Shown in pieces: positions 32,751-40,128 of a stretch of 64,000 nucleotides of DNA. Position 1 is the first letter of the stretch. Each line of letters opens with the position of its first letter. The notes below the pieces were generated by a model. That model saw nothing but the letters and a program-made list of their open reading frames with translations, was not told the DNA's origin and did no database searches. The DNA lies in contig NZ_RJUD01000112.1 in the NCBI RefSeq assembly GCF_024343675.1, forward strand, positions 62,001-126,000. Direction: 5' to 3'. This DNA comes from Lacihabitans sp. CS3-21. GTDB lineage: Bacteria > Bacteroidota > Bacteroidia > Cytophagales > Spirosomataceae. The translations under genes and the position numbers were made by a program.

Positions 32751-33473
32751 ATGAAAAATTCAATATGGTTGCTTCTGTTTTTTTGTCAGATAAAGGCCTA
32801 TGCACAATTTGTTCAACTTGAAAAAGATAAGGTCTTGACGCCCAAAATCGGAATTGGCACCAGCAATCCTTTGAAACCTTTACATTTGAACGGTTCGGCC
32901 TTATTCACCAGCGATGAGCCTCTGGAAAATATCCTGATTGGCACCAGCGAAAGCATTGATGCCAAGTTGGTGGTTTACAGCCGAAACTTTGGAAATGGCG
33001 TAATCATAGATGCCTTGAGCACCCCAGGCGGTTATGGACTTCTGGTAAAAGGCTCTGCCCATATAGCGGGCAATCTCTCCAAAGCAGGTGGTACATTCAA
33101 GATTGACCACCCACAAGATCCTTTGAACAAGTTTCTCTCACACAGTTTTGTGGAAAGTCCGGAGATGATCAACATTTACAGTGGAAACATCACCACCGAT
33201 GCCCATGGCATAGCCCAAGTATCGCTTCCTGCCTATTTTGAGGCATTAAATGCCGACTTTAGATACCAACTGACGGTGATTGGTGTATTTGCTCAGGCAA
33301 TCGTATCAAAGAAAATCAAGGAAAATACCTTCGAAATAAAAACTTCTACGCCCCATACAGAAGTCTCTTGGCAGGTAACTGGCACAAGAAAAGACGAATG
33401 GGCTCTACAAAATCCAATAAAGGTGGAGGAAGAAAAACCGATGACCGAAAAAGGGAAATTGTTGAATAATTAA
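32751..33473 (+). CDS. Secreted phage-tail-fibre-like structural protein
   Basis: The product has 240 residues: signal peptide KNSIWLLLFFCQIKAYAQ, then a strand-rich fibre-type region (IGIGTSNPLKPLHLNGSALF). Residues about 115-220 hold a widely distributed tail-fibre-type domain: GTFKIDHPQDPLNKFLSHSF, VESPEMINIYSGNITTDAHG, LPAYFEALNADFRYQLTVIG and VSWQVTGTRKD. Such domains occur in phage fibres and bacterial surface proteins. It starts four bases after the second Hcp-like gene stops, and a perfect hairpin at 33514 follows. It could cap or tether an Hcp-based filament; this is inference. Confidence 0.8.
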   Translation: MKNSIWLLLFFCQIKAYAQFVQLEKDKVLTPKIGIGTSNPLKPLHLNGSALFTSDEPLENILIGTSESIDAKLVVYSRNFGNGVIIDALSTPGGYGLLVKGSAHIAGNLSKAGGTFKIDHPQDPLNKFLSHSFVESPEMINIYSGNITTDAHGIAQVSLPAYFEALNADFRYQLTVIGVFAQAIVSKKIKENTFEIKTSTPHTEVSWQVTGTRKDEWALQNPIKVEEEKPMTEKGKLLNN

Positions 33474-33513
33474 ATAATTCTAAGGAAAACCACCTAGCAT
33501 ATATTTACGAGCC

Positions 33514-33548
33514 GAAATAGCAGATTTTCTTAAAAAATCTGCTATTTC
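33514..33548. terminator. Terminator of the Hcp-like operon
   Basis: GAAATAGCAGATTTT (33514-33528) pairs perfectly with AAAATCTGCTATTTC (33534-33548) around a five-base loop. The following T-run is short, so it may be a partial terminator or an mRNA-stabilising hairpin. Confidence 0.75.
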
Positions 33549-33604
33549 TATTTTCGGACCTTCAAAAACCTCATCCAATCTTACTGTATTTATGACATCA
33601 TGAC

Positions 33605-33651
33605 CTACTAACATTAGTAGTACCGCCGCACAATAATAGAAATTAGCTTTG
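33605..33651 (+). promoter_or_regulatory. Palindromic operator + promoter of the YadA-like/LytTR operon (copy C)
   Basis: CTACTAACATTAGTAG (33605-33620) is followed by TACCGCCGCA. From the dyad centre there are 31 bases to TAGCTTTG (33644-33651), and the ATG at 33673 is 22 bases beyond the box. The first 26 bases (33605-33630) are identical to 47518-47543. Confidence 0.88.
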
Positions 33652-33672
33652 TGATGAACAAAAAACTAAGCT

Positions 33673-35130
33673 ATGAGAAAATTATTCATTTTATTCTTGT
33701 TGTTAAATTCCTATCTCGTCAATGCTCAAGTTGAAATGCGGTCCGACTCGGCTATTATCAAATCTAAACTCAGAATCAAAAACCACAGTGAAGGCTTAGG
33801 TAAGGTATTGACTTCTGATGCAGATGGTAATGCAATATGGCAGAATCCTTCAGGAGGACTTTGGACGCAAGCTTTAGGCTTTATCGAGAATACCAATTCA
33901 AATGGATTTTGGTCGAGATACGCTTCGCCATTGCCCATTGGTGCTAATAATACTACTTATCCACCTACTTCACCAACGACAGGCAATGGCACCAGAATGG
34001 CGTGGATTCCATCAAGAAGTGCCTTTCAAGGAGGTACTTTTAACCTCCCAGATGGCTCGGTCAGGTTTGTATCTGACAACATTGGTCTTTTTAGTTTTTG
34101 TTATGGCCTAAACTCCGAGTCGAGGTCAAGAGGGGGAATAGCGATGGGCGAAGGAGCTATTGCGGACGGCACAAACAACACGATAGCTTTTGGTGAATCT
34201 GTGCAAGTAGCTGGAATAAGAAACTTTGGAGGGGGATTCTCCAATACCATTGGAGACGGGTCAAGCAATACCATTCTAATAGGTGAAAATTCAAATGCTT
34301 CAGCTGGCCAGTACAATCATGGCTTAGGTTGGGGATTAGAAATGAGTGGTTTTGGAACTTCGAATTTTGGAGCTTTTAATACGCCCATAGCAGGTTCAAA
34401 CACCGCTTGGGTATCCACCGACCCCCTTTTTGTAATAGGCAATGGCTCGAGCAATGCCCTGCGTTCCAATGCCATAGTCATTCAAAAAAACGGCGTGGTA
34501 AATATTGGAACAAGTCCCAATGTATCTACTACCTATCGACTTAGGGTAAGTGGAAGTATGAGTGCCACCAGTACCGTTCAAGCCAATAACCTCAGGGCCA
34601 CCAACTTGGCAGGAGTAGGCTCGAGGGACGTGTGCACCGATGAAAATGGAAATCTTATAGCATGCGGAAGCAGTTCCTTAGGTCCACACAATGTATCTGC
34701 CATGGGATTTCAACCGCATACCCTCTCAGCCCTTGCGGCATCCAACTTCCAGCGGGATGTGGTCAACGGCTTGGTTTCGTTTGTGAACAATACCAAACAA
34801 ACCGAAGCATTTTTATATGCACCCGTGGAGCTACCTGATGGATATACCGTAAACGAGATGGCATTTCATTATAAACAAAGTGCTGGAGGAACCATGACGG
34901 TGTATTTCAAAAAAGTGGCAAAACAAAATGCAGGCCCAGCAACAAGTATTATTTCTGTAAGCTCTACGCCGGGAGCCAACGTGCTGGAGACCTTTGGAAG
35001 TCCGAGCAACACAGAAGTGATTGACAATGGGCAATATTACTATTTTTTATATGTAGAAGCCGGAACGGTTTGGCTAGGCAATGCCATGGCCCTGAGAGGT
35101 GTAATATTTTATCCTGAAAAACAGAAATAG
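33673..35130 (+). CDS. Secreted fibre-like protein with YadA-head-type repeats
   Basis: The product has 485 residues with signal peptide RKLFILFLLLNSYLVNAQ. Residues about 25-70 resemble a fibre entry region. Residues about 155-245 contain degenerate hexad/14-mer turns typical of YadA-type trimeric heads (IAMGEGAIADGTNNTIAFGESVQ, GGGFSNTIGDGSSNTILIGENSNASAG). A fibre-type stretch VVNIGTSPNVSTTYRLRVSGSM follows, then a C-terminal beta-sandwich of about 150 residues. It lacks a trimeric-autotransporter beta-barrel, so export is presumably by Sec plus another step. It shares its operon with a LytTR regulator starting ten bases downstream, and shares its promoter element with the Hcp-like operon. 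Confidence 0.78.
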   Translation: MRKLFILFLLLNSYLVNAQVEMRSDSAIIKSKLRIKNHSEGLGKVLTSDADGNAIWQNPSGGLWTQALGFIENTNSNGFWSRYASPLPIGANNTTYPPTSPTTGNGTRMAWIPSRSAFQGGTFNLPDGSVRFVSDNIGLFSFCYGLNSESRSRGGIAMGEGAIADGTNNTIAFGESVQVAGIRNFGGGFSNTIGDGSSNTILIGENSNASAGQYNHGLGWGLEMSGFGTSNFGAFNTPIAGSNTAWVSTDPLFVIGNGSSNALRSNAIVIQKNGVVNIGTSPNVSTTYRLRVSGSMSATSTVQANNLRATNLAGVGSRDVCTDENGNLIACGSSSLGPHNVSAMGFQPHTLSALAASNFQRDVVNGLVSFVNNTKQTEAFLYAPVELPDGYTVNEMAFHYKQSAGGTMTVYFKKVAKQNAGPATSIISVSSTPGANVLETFGSPSNTEVIDNGQYYYFLYVEAGTVWLGNAMALRGVIFYPEKQK

Positions 35131-35140
35131 AACCAATAGC

Positions 35141-35509
35141 ATGAAAACAATAAGAAAAAAACTCACCAAAGACTTTACAGAAAGTATTTCTCCCTTCACC
35201 TCGGTACATGTGGGCTCAAGATTAGAATTTTTTCCGACCGAAATCGTCATGATTGAAGCGGATGTCAGCTATTCTTTTCTCTATCTCAAAAACGGGCAAA
35301 GGATCATCGTCAGCACCAATATCCAAAAGCTCGAGGAACGTTTTCTGCCATTTATGAACATGGTAAGGGTTCATCGGTCGTATATGATCAATACACAATT
35401 TTTAAAACACATTGATGGGGTCAATGCCATCTTAGTCAATGACATACAGTGTATTATTTCTCGGAGAAAGAGAATTGATTTGTTTAATGCCATGCAGATT
35501 ATTAATTAA
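35141..35509 (+). CDS. LytTR DNA-binding domain protein without receiver
   Basis: The product has 122 residues and consists almost entirely of a LytTR domain (about 20-118): FFPTEIVMIEADVSYSFLYLKNGQRIIVSTNIQKLEERFLPF and MVRVHRSYMINTQFLKHIDG are characteristic. It lacks a receiver domain, so it may be constitutively active or act with another regulator. It lies ten bases after the YadA-like gene in one operon and is directly followed by the 42-bp repeat array. Its role in regulating the secreted-protein genes is a guess from position. Confidence 0.9.
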   Translation: MKTIRKKLTKDFTESISPFTSVHVGSRLEFFPTEIVMIEADVSYSFLYLKNGQRIIVSTNIQKLEERFLPFMNMVRVHRSYMINTQFLKHIDGVNAILVNDIQCIISRRKRIDLFNAMQIIN

Positions 35510-35536
35510 GATCTCGAAAAATATCCCCCTCAGTCA

Positions 35537-35910
35537 AGCACGAAATCGCCGGTTTCACTGTTGACAGACCCCCTGGCAAGCACGAAATCGCCGATTTCAA
35601 CATGGTTGGACCCTCGGTCAAGCACGAAATCGTCGATTTCAACATTGACGGACCCCCAGAAAAGCACAAAATCGTCGATTTCAACATTGTCGGACCCTCG
35701 GTCAAGCACGAATTTGTCGATTTCAACATTGACGGACCCCCTGGCGAGCACGAAATCGTCGATTTTAATGTTGACGGACCCCCTGAAAAGCACGAAATCG
35801 TCGATTTCAATGTTGACTGACCCCCTGTGAAGCACAAAATCGTCGATTTCAACATTGACGCCCCCCTGAAAAGCACGAAATCGCAGATTTCAACATGGTC
35901 GGACACAAGG
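35537..35910. repeat. Nine-unit 42-bp tandem array of palindromes
   Basis: Units begin at 35537, 35579, 35621, 35663, 35705, 35747, 35789, 35831 and 35872 (AGCAC as anchor), i.e. 42 bases apart, with the last step 41. Most units hold GAAATCGTCGATTTC, a perfect palindrome with a one-base centre, followed by AACATTGACGGACCCC. About seven bases per unit vary (CTGGCA, TCGGTC, CAGAAA, CTGAAA and similar). There are no unique spacers. Frames on both strands are open because 42 is a multiple of three, so ORFs across it are not trustworthy. Confidence 0.93.
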
Positions 35911-36243
35911 AGCCGTTTTCTGAGAGTTTGGAGTTTCTAATTGATGTAATCTATTGTAAAGAAATCTACCATTTAATAAATATCTTTGTTATTTTTTCAG
36001 TTTTTGTCCTTCTTGAGTTTATTACTTAGCTTTATTATAGTTTTTAGGCCGCCCAGCCTGCATATTGATATTTCGAAACCTTCAATAAATGCTAATTCAG
36101 GGATATTTAGATGAAAATCAATTAATTGAAAATACATAAAAGCATGCGAGCACGATGGATGTTTATGCAATGGCATAAATTTATGCTGTTGGTAAGTCCT
36201 ATTTAATAAACAGCATCTCAGAAGCCTCGTAAATCATTTTAAT
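35911..36243. other. AT-rich intergenic region without recognised features
   Basis: Between the tandem array and the gene at 36244 I see no gene, hairpin terminator or repeat. It presumably includes the promoter of the downstream gene. Confidence 0.45.
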
Positions 36244-36972
36244 ATGACATTTGCCTTATTGCCCATTTTAGACACAATGATAGACCTCTATCAGAAACCC
36301 AGAACTTATGAAAGGTTTCAGGAGTTTTTGTTTTCACTTCAAGGTGACACTCAAGGCGATTTGGTATTGCCAATTATGGGATTTAACCCCATGGCAAAAG
36401 AACATATCCTTGAAAAGCTTTATGAACTTAAAGCTTTAGAAATTGAACCCATAATGGATCAAACTTTGAGTGAGCTAAACAAAAAACTAAAATCAGAACA
36501 TACAGACCAAAATTTTAAAGTGGCGTTCAATCTTTTAGACGATTTAAAAGGTTCTTGGACAAACCGTTTCATAAGCGACTACGACAATAAATTCAAAATT
36601 GGGGGACTCATCAATAGAAATTTTTGTACGCCACTCTTTTGGGCAAGTGAAGATTATTCAATTGAAAAAATCAAAATTAGAACATTGGAATCGGCTTATA
36701 GAGCTTTGTATTGGCAGACCAAGCGAAATCCGACTACGCTGAAAGAACATGTGGAGCAGGAAAAATTTATTGGAAAAGAAGTTGGTTTTAATAAGCATAT
36801 AGCGGATGGCGAGTACATGCAATTAGAGGAGTTCTATAAAAAAAATCAGCATCAAGATAACTTTAATCTAATTTTTAATTTTTTCTATGGCAACGAGGCT
36901 TCAAAGTCTTTGGCGTTTGCAAGCTTTGGTCTTAATTCAAAAGCTACAGGCCATGATTATTGTTACAAGTGA
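36244..36972 (+). CDS. Hypothetical protein, unknown function
   Basis: The product has 242 residues with no signal peptide, transmembrane helix or motif that I recognise. It is mostly alpha-helical, with aromatic segments such as LYQKPRTYERFQEFLFSL and RALYWQTKRNPTTLKEHV. It could be cytosolic. It is flanked by a long repeat array upstream and by a dispersed-repeat copy downstream, so it stands alone. The even codon pattern supports it being real, but the start could be any of several early Met codons. Confidence 0.6.
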   Translation: MTFALLPILDTMIDLYQKPRTYERFQEFLFSLQGDTQGDLVLPIMGFNPMAKEHILEKLYELKALEIEPIMDQTLSELNKKLKSEHTDQNFKVAFNLLDDLKGSWTNRFISDYDNKFKIGGLINRNFCTPLFWASEDYSIEKIKIRTLESAYRALYWQTKRNPTTLKEHVEQEKFIGKEVGFNKHIADGEYMQLEEFYKKNQHQDNFNLIFNFFYGNEASKSLAFASFGLNSKATGHDYCYK

Positions 36973-37009
36973 GCATTTAAGTGAGAGGCGTATTTGAAAC
37001 TACCACGCT

Positions 37010-37262
37010 GCACGAAGGATATTTCCTTCGTGCAAGTGAAATGCAACCAGGTAGCTATTTGAATCAACCGCTGAAATCACTATTTAAAAAAAGCTCCACC
37101 ATATCACGCTTCTTCAAGTTCTGAATGGGCATATATAAGCCAGATGTCTTTAATCCACAAAGGTTTGATCAACTTTCATGAATTATAAATTTTCAGAAAT
37201 GCTATTTGCCTTTGCTTTTGTCGGTTTGAAAAACCTCCTTTGGCTTAGGCATTGCGAAGATG
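37010..37262. repeat. Dispersed repeat copies in intergenic region (families 1 and 2)
   Basis: Family 1: GCACGAAGGA (37010-37019) and TCCTTCGTGC (37024-37033) form a perfect hairpin, followed by AAGTGAAATGC. Family 2: TTTGAAAAACCTCCTTTGGC (37225-37244), then CATTGCGAAGATGTCGATAAA. The 316 bases between genes at 36972 and 37289 contain no gene. Related copies lie at 41433, 43403, 40037, 56191 and 58134. Confidence 0.6.
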
Positions 37263-37288
37263 TCGATAAACCTAATTTCTCCAAAAGC

Positions 37289-38284
37289 TTAAGACCACCT
37301 ACTTTCTTTATTGTACTTCGATTTATATTCTAAAGGCGACCTGCCAGTCACACGACTAAAAACATCCCTGAAAGCTTTGGCGTCGTTATATCCCACTTCA
37401 TACATTATTTCATTGACCGTTTTTCGAGTGGTTTCAAACATTTTTTTTGCAGCCTCAGTTTTTACTCTCTGCAAATAATCAAGCGGTGTAAAACCGGTTG
37501 CTTTTATAAATCTACGGTCAAAATTTCTTCTACCAATGTTTAAATCAAACGACAACTTTTCGAAAGAAATTTTATCTTTATAATTTTCCTCTAAGATTTT
37601 TTGAGCCATCAATATGGCTTCATCGTTATGTTTTTTATGTCCGTTGAATATGGAAAATTCTGCTTGTAAATTTCTGTCTAAATCTATTTGAAAATATTTT
37701 GCACAATGAATGGCTATTTGTCGGTCATAAAATTTTTCGACCAAATACATCAACAAATGCAAAAACGAATAGGCCCCACCATTGGTGTAAATTCCATTTT
37801 CGTCCGTAATTAATTGGTCAGTTTGTAAGTTTACATTAGGAAACAATTCTCTAAAATTTTCGGACAAAGCCCAATGCGTAGAACAAGTTTTCCCATCGAG
37901 GATTCCAGAAGAAGCCAGCATAAAACTACCAGCACACATACTGGCAATCTCTGCTCCTTGCTTGTAGTGTTTCGCTACCCAATCGATTAGCAGTTTATTG
38001 TTTTTGGAGGCCGTATCATAACTGCGAATTAAGGACGCAGGAATGAGAATAAGATCCGTTCTATCAATTTCGCTGATGGCAACCTGATGCTTTATAGAAA
38101 TTAGGTTGTTATTTAAAAAATCGCTTTTGGTCGCACCTACCAACTCAATTTTGAAAATGGCTTTTTCGTCCTTTCTCGCCAAATAATTGTTTGCTTCGCT
38201 AAAAACTTGGTTCGCACCTACAATACAAGCAATCGTACTCATATTGGTTTGCTCGTCAGGAACTAGAATACTTAAATGTTTCAT
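37289..38284 (-). CDS. GlxA-family transcriptional regulator (DJ-1/PfpI + AraC HTH)
   Basis: From the ATG at 38284 the product has 331 residues (MKHLSILVPDEQTNM); six further codons upstream are unlikely. The DJ-1/PfpI domain has AEIASMCAGSFMLASSGILDGKTCSTHW with the nucleophile-elbow Cys, and the AraC part ends in VMYEVGYNDAKAFRDVFSRVTGRSPLEYKSKY-type motifs (with NEI in place of VM at the start). It is a paralogue of the regulator at 30597. It is divergent from a DinB gene, with inverted half-sites TAATGTCCA and TGGACATTA between them, so it probably controls the neighbouring DinB/SRPBCC genes. Confidence 0.92.
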   Translation of the reverse strand: MKHLSILVPDEQTNMSTIACIVGANQVFSEANNYLARKDEKAIFKIELVGATKSDFLNNNLISIKHQVAISEIDRTDLILIPASLIRSYDTASKNNKLLIDWVAKHYKQGAEIASMCAGSFMLASSGILDGKTCSTHWALSENFRELFPNVNLQTDQLITDENGIYTNGGAYSFLHLLMYLVEKFYDRQIAIHCAKYFQIDLDRNLQAEFSIFNGHKKHNDEAILMAQKILEENYKDKISFEKLSFDLNIGRRNFDRRFIKATGFTPLDYLQRVKTEAAKKMFETTRKTVNEIMYEVGYNDAKAFRDVFSRVTGRSPLEYKSKYNKESRWS

Positions 38285-38299
38285 TCTCCGCTTTTTCGA

Positions 38300-38386
38300 C
38301 AAAGTTAAGTAAATACTTTGTCCAAATCAACCCTTCATAATGTCCATATAGCACTGCCTAAAAATGCATTTTGGACATTAGCTTTG
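38300..38386. promoter_or_regulatory. Divergent GlxA/DinB promoter with inverted half-sites
   Basis: On the minus strand TAACTTTG (38307-38300) serves the GlxA gene. On the plus strand TAGCTTTG (38379-38386) serves the DinB operon. TAATGTCCA (38338-38346) and TGGACATTA (38372-38380) are perfect inverted arms 25 bases apart, and the right arm overlaps the plus-strand box. Confidence 0.7.
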
Positions 38387-38404
38387 TAAAATAAAATCAA
38401 AAAC

Positions 38405-38884
38405 ATGATAAGAACAGAATTGTTTGTGAAAATGGTCATTGACAGATGGAATGGTTCCATTCTAAATTTAAACAATCACTTAAATACCTTGACTGATGAG
38501 CAATTGGCAAAAGAAATTAACATAGGAAAAAACAGCGGAAGGTATCTATTGGGACACCTAATTGCCGTACATGATGAAATGCTCATACTGTTGGATATGG
38601 GCGAAAAGTTATTTCCTGAATTGTTAGAACCTTTTATAAAACAAGCCGATAAAGCGGCCACTCAATCCCCATCAGTTGCTGAATTGAGAGAAATGTGGGA
38701 AAAACAAAATGCTCATTTACAAGCAAAATTTGAAAAAATGGAACCTGAAGAATGGTTTGAAAAACACACAGCTGTTTCTGAAGAAAATTTTGCAAAAGAG
38801 CCTCAACGCAACAAGCTCAACATCATCATTACTAGAACTTCTCATTTACAATATCATTCAGGACAAATTGTATTACTCAATTAA
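38405..38884 (+). CDS. DinB-family protein
   Basis: The product has 159 residues with a four-helix DinB fold. Histidines in LLGHLIAVHDEML and TSHLQYHSGQIVLL fit the metal-binding triad. It is the first gene of an operon with two SRPBCC genes and is divergent from a GlxA regulator, whose half-site operators lie in its promoter. It may be a thiol-dependent transferase in a detoxification cassette; this is inference from context. Confidence 0.86.
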   Translation: MIRTELFVKMVIDRWNGSILNLNNHLNTLTDEQLAKEINIGKNSGRYLLGHLIAVHDEMLILLDMGEKLFPELLEPFIKQADKAATQSPSVAELREMWEKQNAHLQAKFEKMEPEEWFEKHTAVSEENFAKEPQRNKLNIIITRTSHLQYHSGQIVLLN

Positions 38885-38894
38885 AAAAATAGCC

Positions 38895-39323
38895 ATGGCA
38901 AATCAAAGTTTCCAATTCAGTTTAAGCACCTCAAAAAATACAAATCAAGTATTTGCTCATTTAGTGAATCCAAATAATTGGTGGATAGGTTTATTTGGCG
39001 AAACAATAGAAGGAAAAAGCGAAAGCATTAACGATGAATTTTCTTTCAGTGCTGGTGATGGTGTACATTATTCCAATCAAAAATTAATTGAACTTGTTAC
39101 CAATAAAAGAATAGTTTGGTTGGTAACCGATAGCAATTTATCCTTCTTAAAAAGTACCAATGAATGGGCAGGAACAAAAATCTGTTTCGACCTTGAAATA
39201 GTTGACGGCAAAACCAAAATAACATTTACACACGATGGCCTGATTCCACAAATAGAATGTTATGGTGGTTGCTCAAGTGCATGGACGCAGTATCTACAAA
39301 ATCTTCAAGAACATCTCCAATGA
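38895..39323 (+). CDS. SRPBCC (AHSA1-like) family protein
   Basis: From the ATG at 38895, ten bases after the DinB stop, the product has 142 residues (MANQSFQFSLSTSKNTNQVFAHLVNPNNWW). The cavity-lining features include WIGLFGETIEGKS, RIVWLVTDSNLSFLKSTNEWAGTKICFDLE and KITFTHDGLIPQIECYGGCSSAWTQYL. A paralogous SRPBCC protein with a lipoprotein-like signal starts in the overlapping ATGA at 39320. A metal or hydrophobic ligand is possible; unknown. Confidence 0.86.
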   Translation: MANQSFQFSLSTSKNTNQVFAHLVNPNNWWIGLFGETIEGKSESINDEFSFSAGDGVHYSNQKLIELVTNKRIVWLVTDSNLSFLKSTNEWAGTKICFDLEIVDGKTKITFTHDGLIPQIECYGGCSSAWTQYLQNLQEHLQ

Positions 39324-39907
39324 AATATTTAATTCAAATTATTTTAATCTCAACCTTGCTTTCTTGCAAGGGAAGAATAACAACATCAAATCAAAGTAAA
39401 AAAATGAGCAACCCATCCAATAAAAATTACACCACTACCATTACGGTTAATAAAGACATTTCAAGTGCTTTTAACGGCATTAAAAATTTTAGAGCTTGGT
39501 GGTCTGAGGAAATCGTAGGAAATACGGACAAAGTTGGAGAAACATTCTTTTATCATTATAAAGATGTGCATCTGTGCAAAATCAAACTTATTGAAATGGT
39601 TGCTGATAAAAAATTGGTTTATCAGGTGATAGACAATGAATTTAATTTTACGAAAGACAAAACAGAATGGATTAATACCCAACTGATTTTTGATTTATCA
39701 ACCCAAGCCGGTAAAACCCAAATTGTTTTTACACACGAGGGTTTAGTGCCAGAATATGAATGTTACAATGTTTGTAACGATGCCTGGACAAGCTATATAC
39801 AAGGAAGTTTGAAAGATTTTATTGAAATTGGCAAAGGAAAACCCAATGGAAAAGAAGGTGGATTGAATGCAGAATTGGTTGAAAAATGGGGCTTGCCAAA
39901 TAAATAA
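39320..39907 (+). CDS. SRPBCC-family protein with a lipoprotein-like N-terminus
   Basis: From the ATG at 39320, overlapping the previous stop by four bases, the product has 195 residues. The N-terminus IQIILISTLLSCKGR looks like a lipobox (Cys16), which is unusual because START-like SRPBCC proteins are normally cytosolic. The downstream domain reads YTTTITVNKDISSAFNGIKNFRAWWSEEIVG, then EWINTQLIFDLS and GLVPEYECYNVCNDAWTSYI. It is a close paralogue of the preceding gene. A shorter start at 39404 (MSNPSNKNY) would remove the lipobox, so localisation is uncertain. Confidence 0.78.
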   Translation: MKYLIQIILISTLLSCKGRITTSNQSKKMSNPSNKNYTTTITVNKDISSAFNGIKNFRAWWSEEIVGNTDKVGETFFYHYKDVHLCKIKLIEMVADKKLVYQVIDNEFNFTKDKTEWINTQLIFDLSTQAGKTQIVFTHEGLVPEYECYNVCNDAWTSYIQGSLKDFIEIGKGKPNGKEGGLNAELVEKWGLPNK

Positions 39908-40036
39908 AACAAAGAACCTCCAGCAGAAGGAGAGTTGAAGTGCAAAATTCTACTTCTATTTAACTTTTGTACATTAGCCATGCTGTTGTGCCTCGAAATT
40001 ATCAAATATTCAGTAGTCTCGTTTGAGTACTTTTTT

Positions 40037-40088
40037 GTTGGATTGAAAATCCTCCTTATCTTGCTCACACATAATGAAAATGTCGAAA
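40037..40088. repeat. Dispersed repeat, family 2 copy
   Basis: TTGGATTGAAAATCCTCC leads a segment that continues CTTGCTCACACATAATGAAAATGTCGAAAAG. It aligns with 43409-43450 and more loosely with 37225-37262. It lies upstream of the NRAMP-like gene. Confidence 0.5.
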
Positions 40089-40128
40089 AGCTGATGCTTT
40101 TTCTGACGATTCAACAACGACTGAAAAA

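Noticed and set aside
31642-33473. Complete type VI secretion system
   Set aside because: No sheath, baseplate, VgrG, PAAR, TssJLM or ClpV gene was found in the window; only Hcp-like and fibre-like products are present and they carry Sec signals.
35502-35906. Protein-coding genes across the 42-bp array on both strands
   Set aside because: Frames are open in several phases because the unit is a multiple of three; products are only repeats with no start context or independent motif.
35537-35910. CRISPR array
   Set aside because: Units are contiguous 42-bp copies with only about seven variable bases and no unique spacers; no cas gene is nearby.
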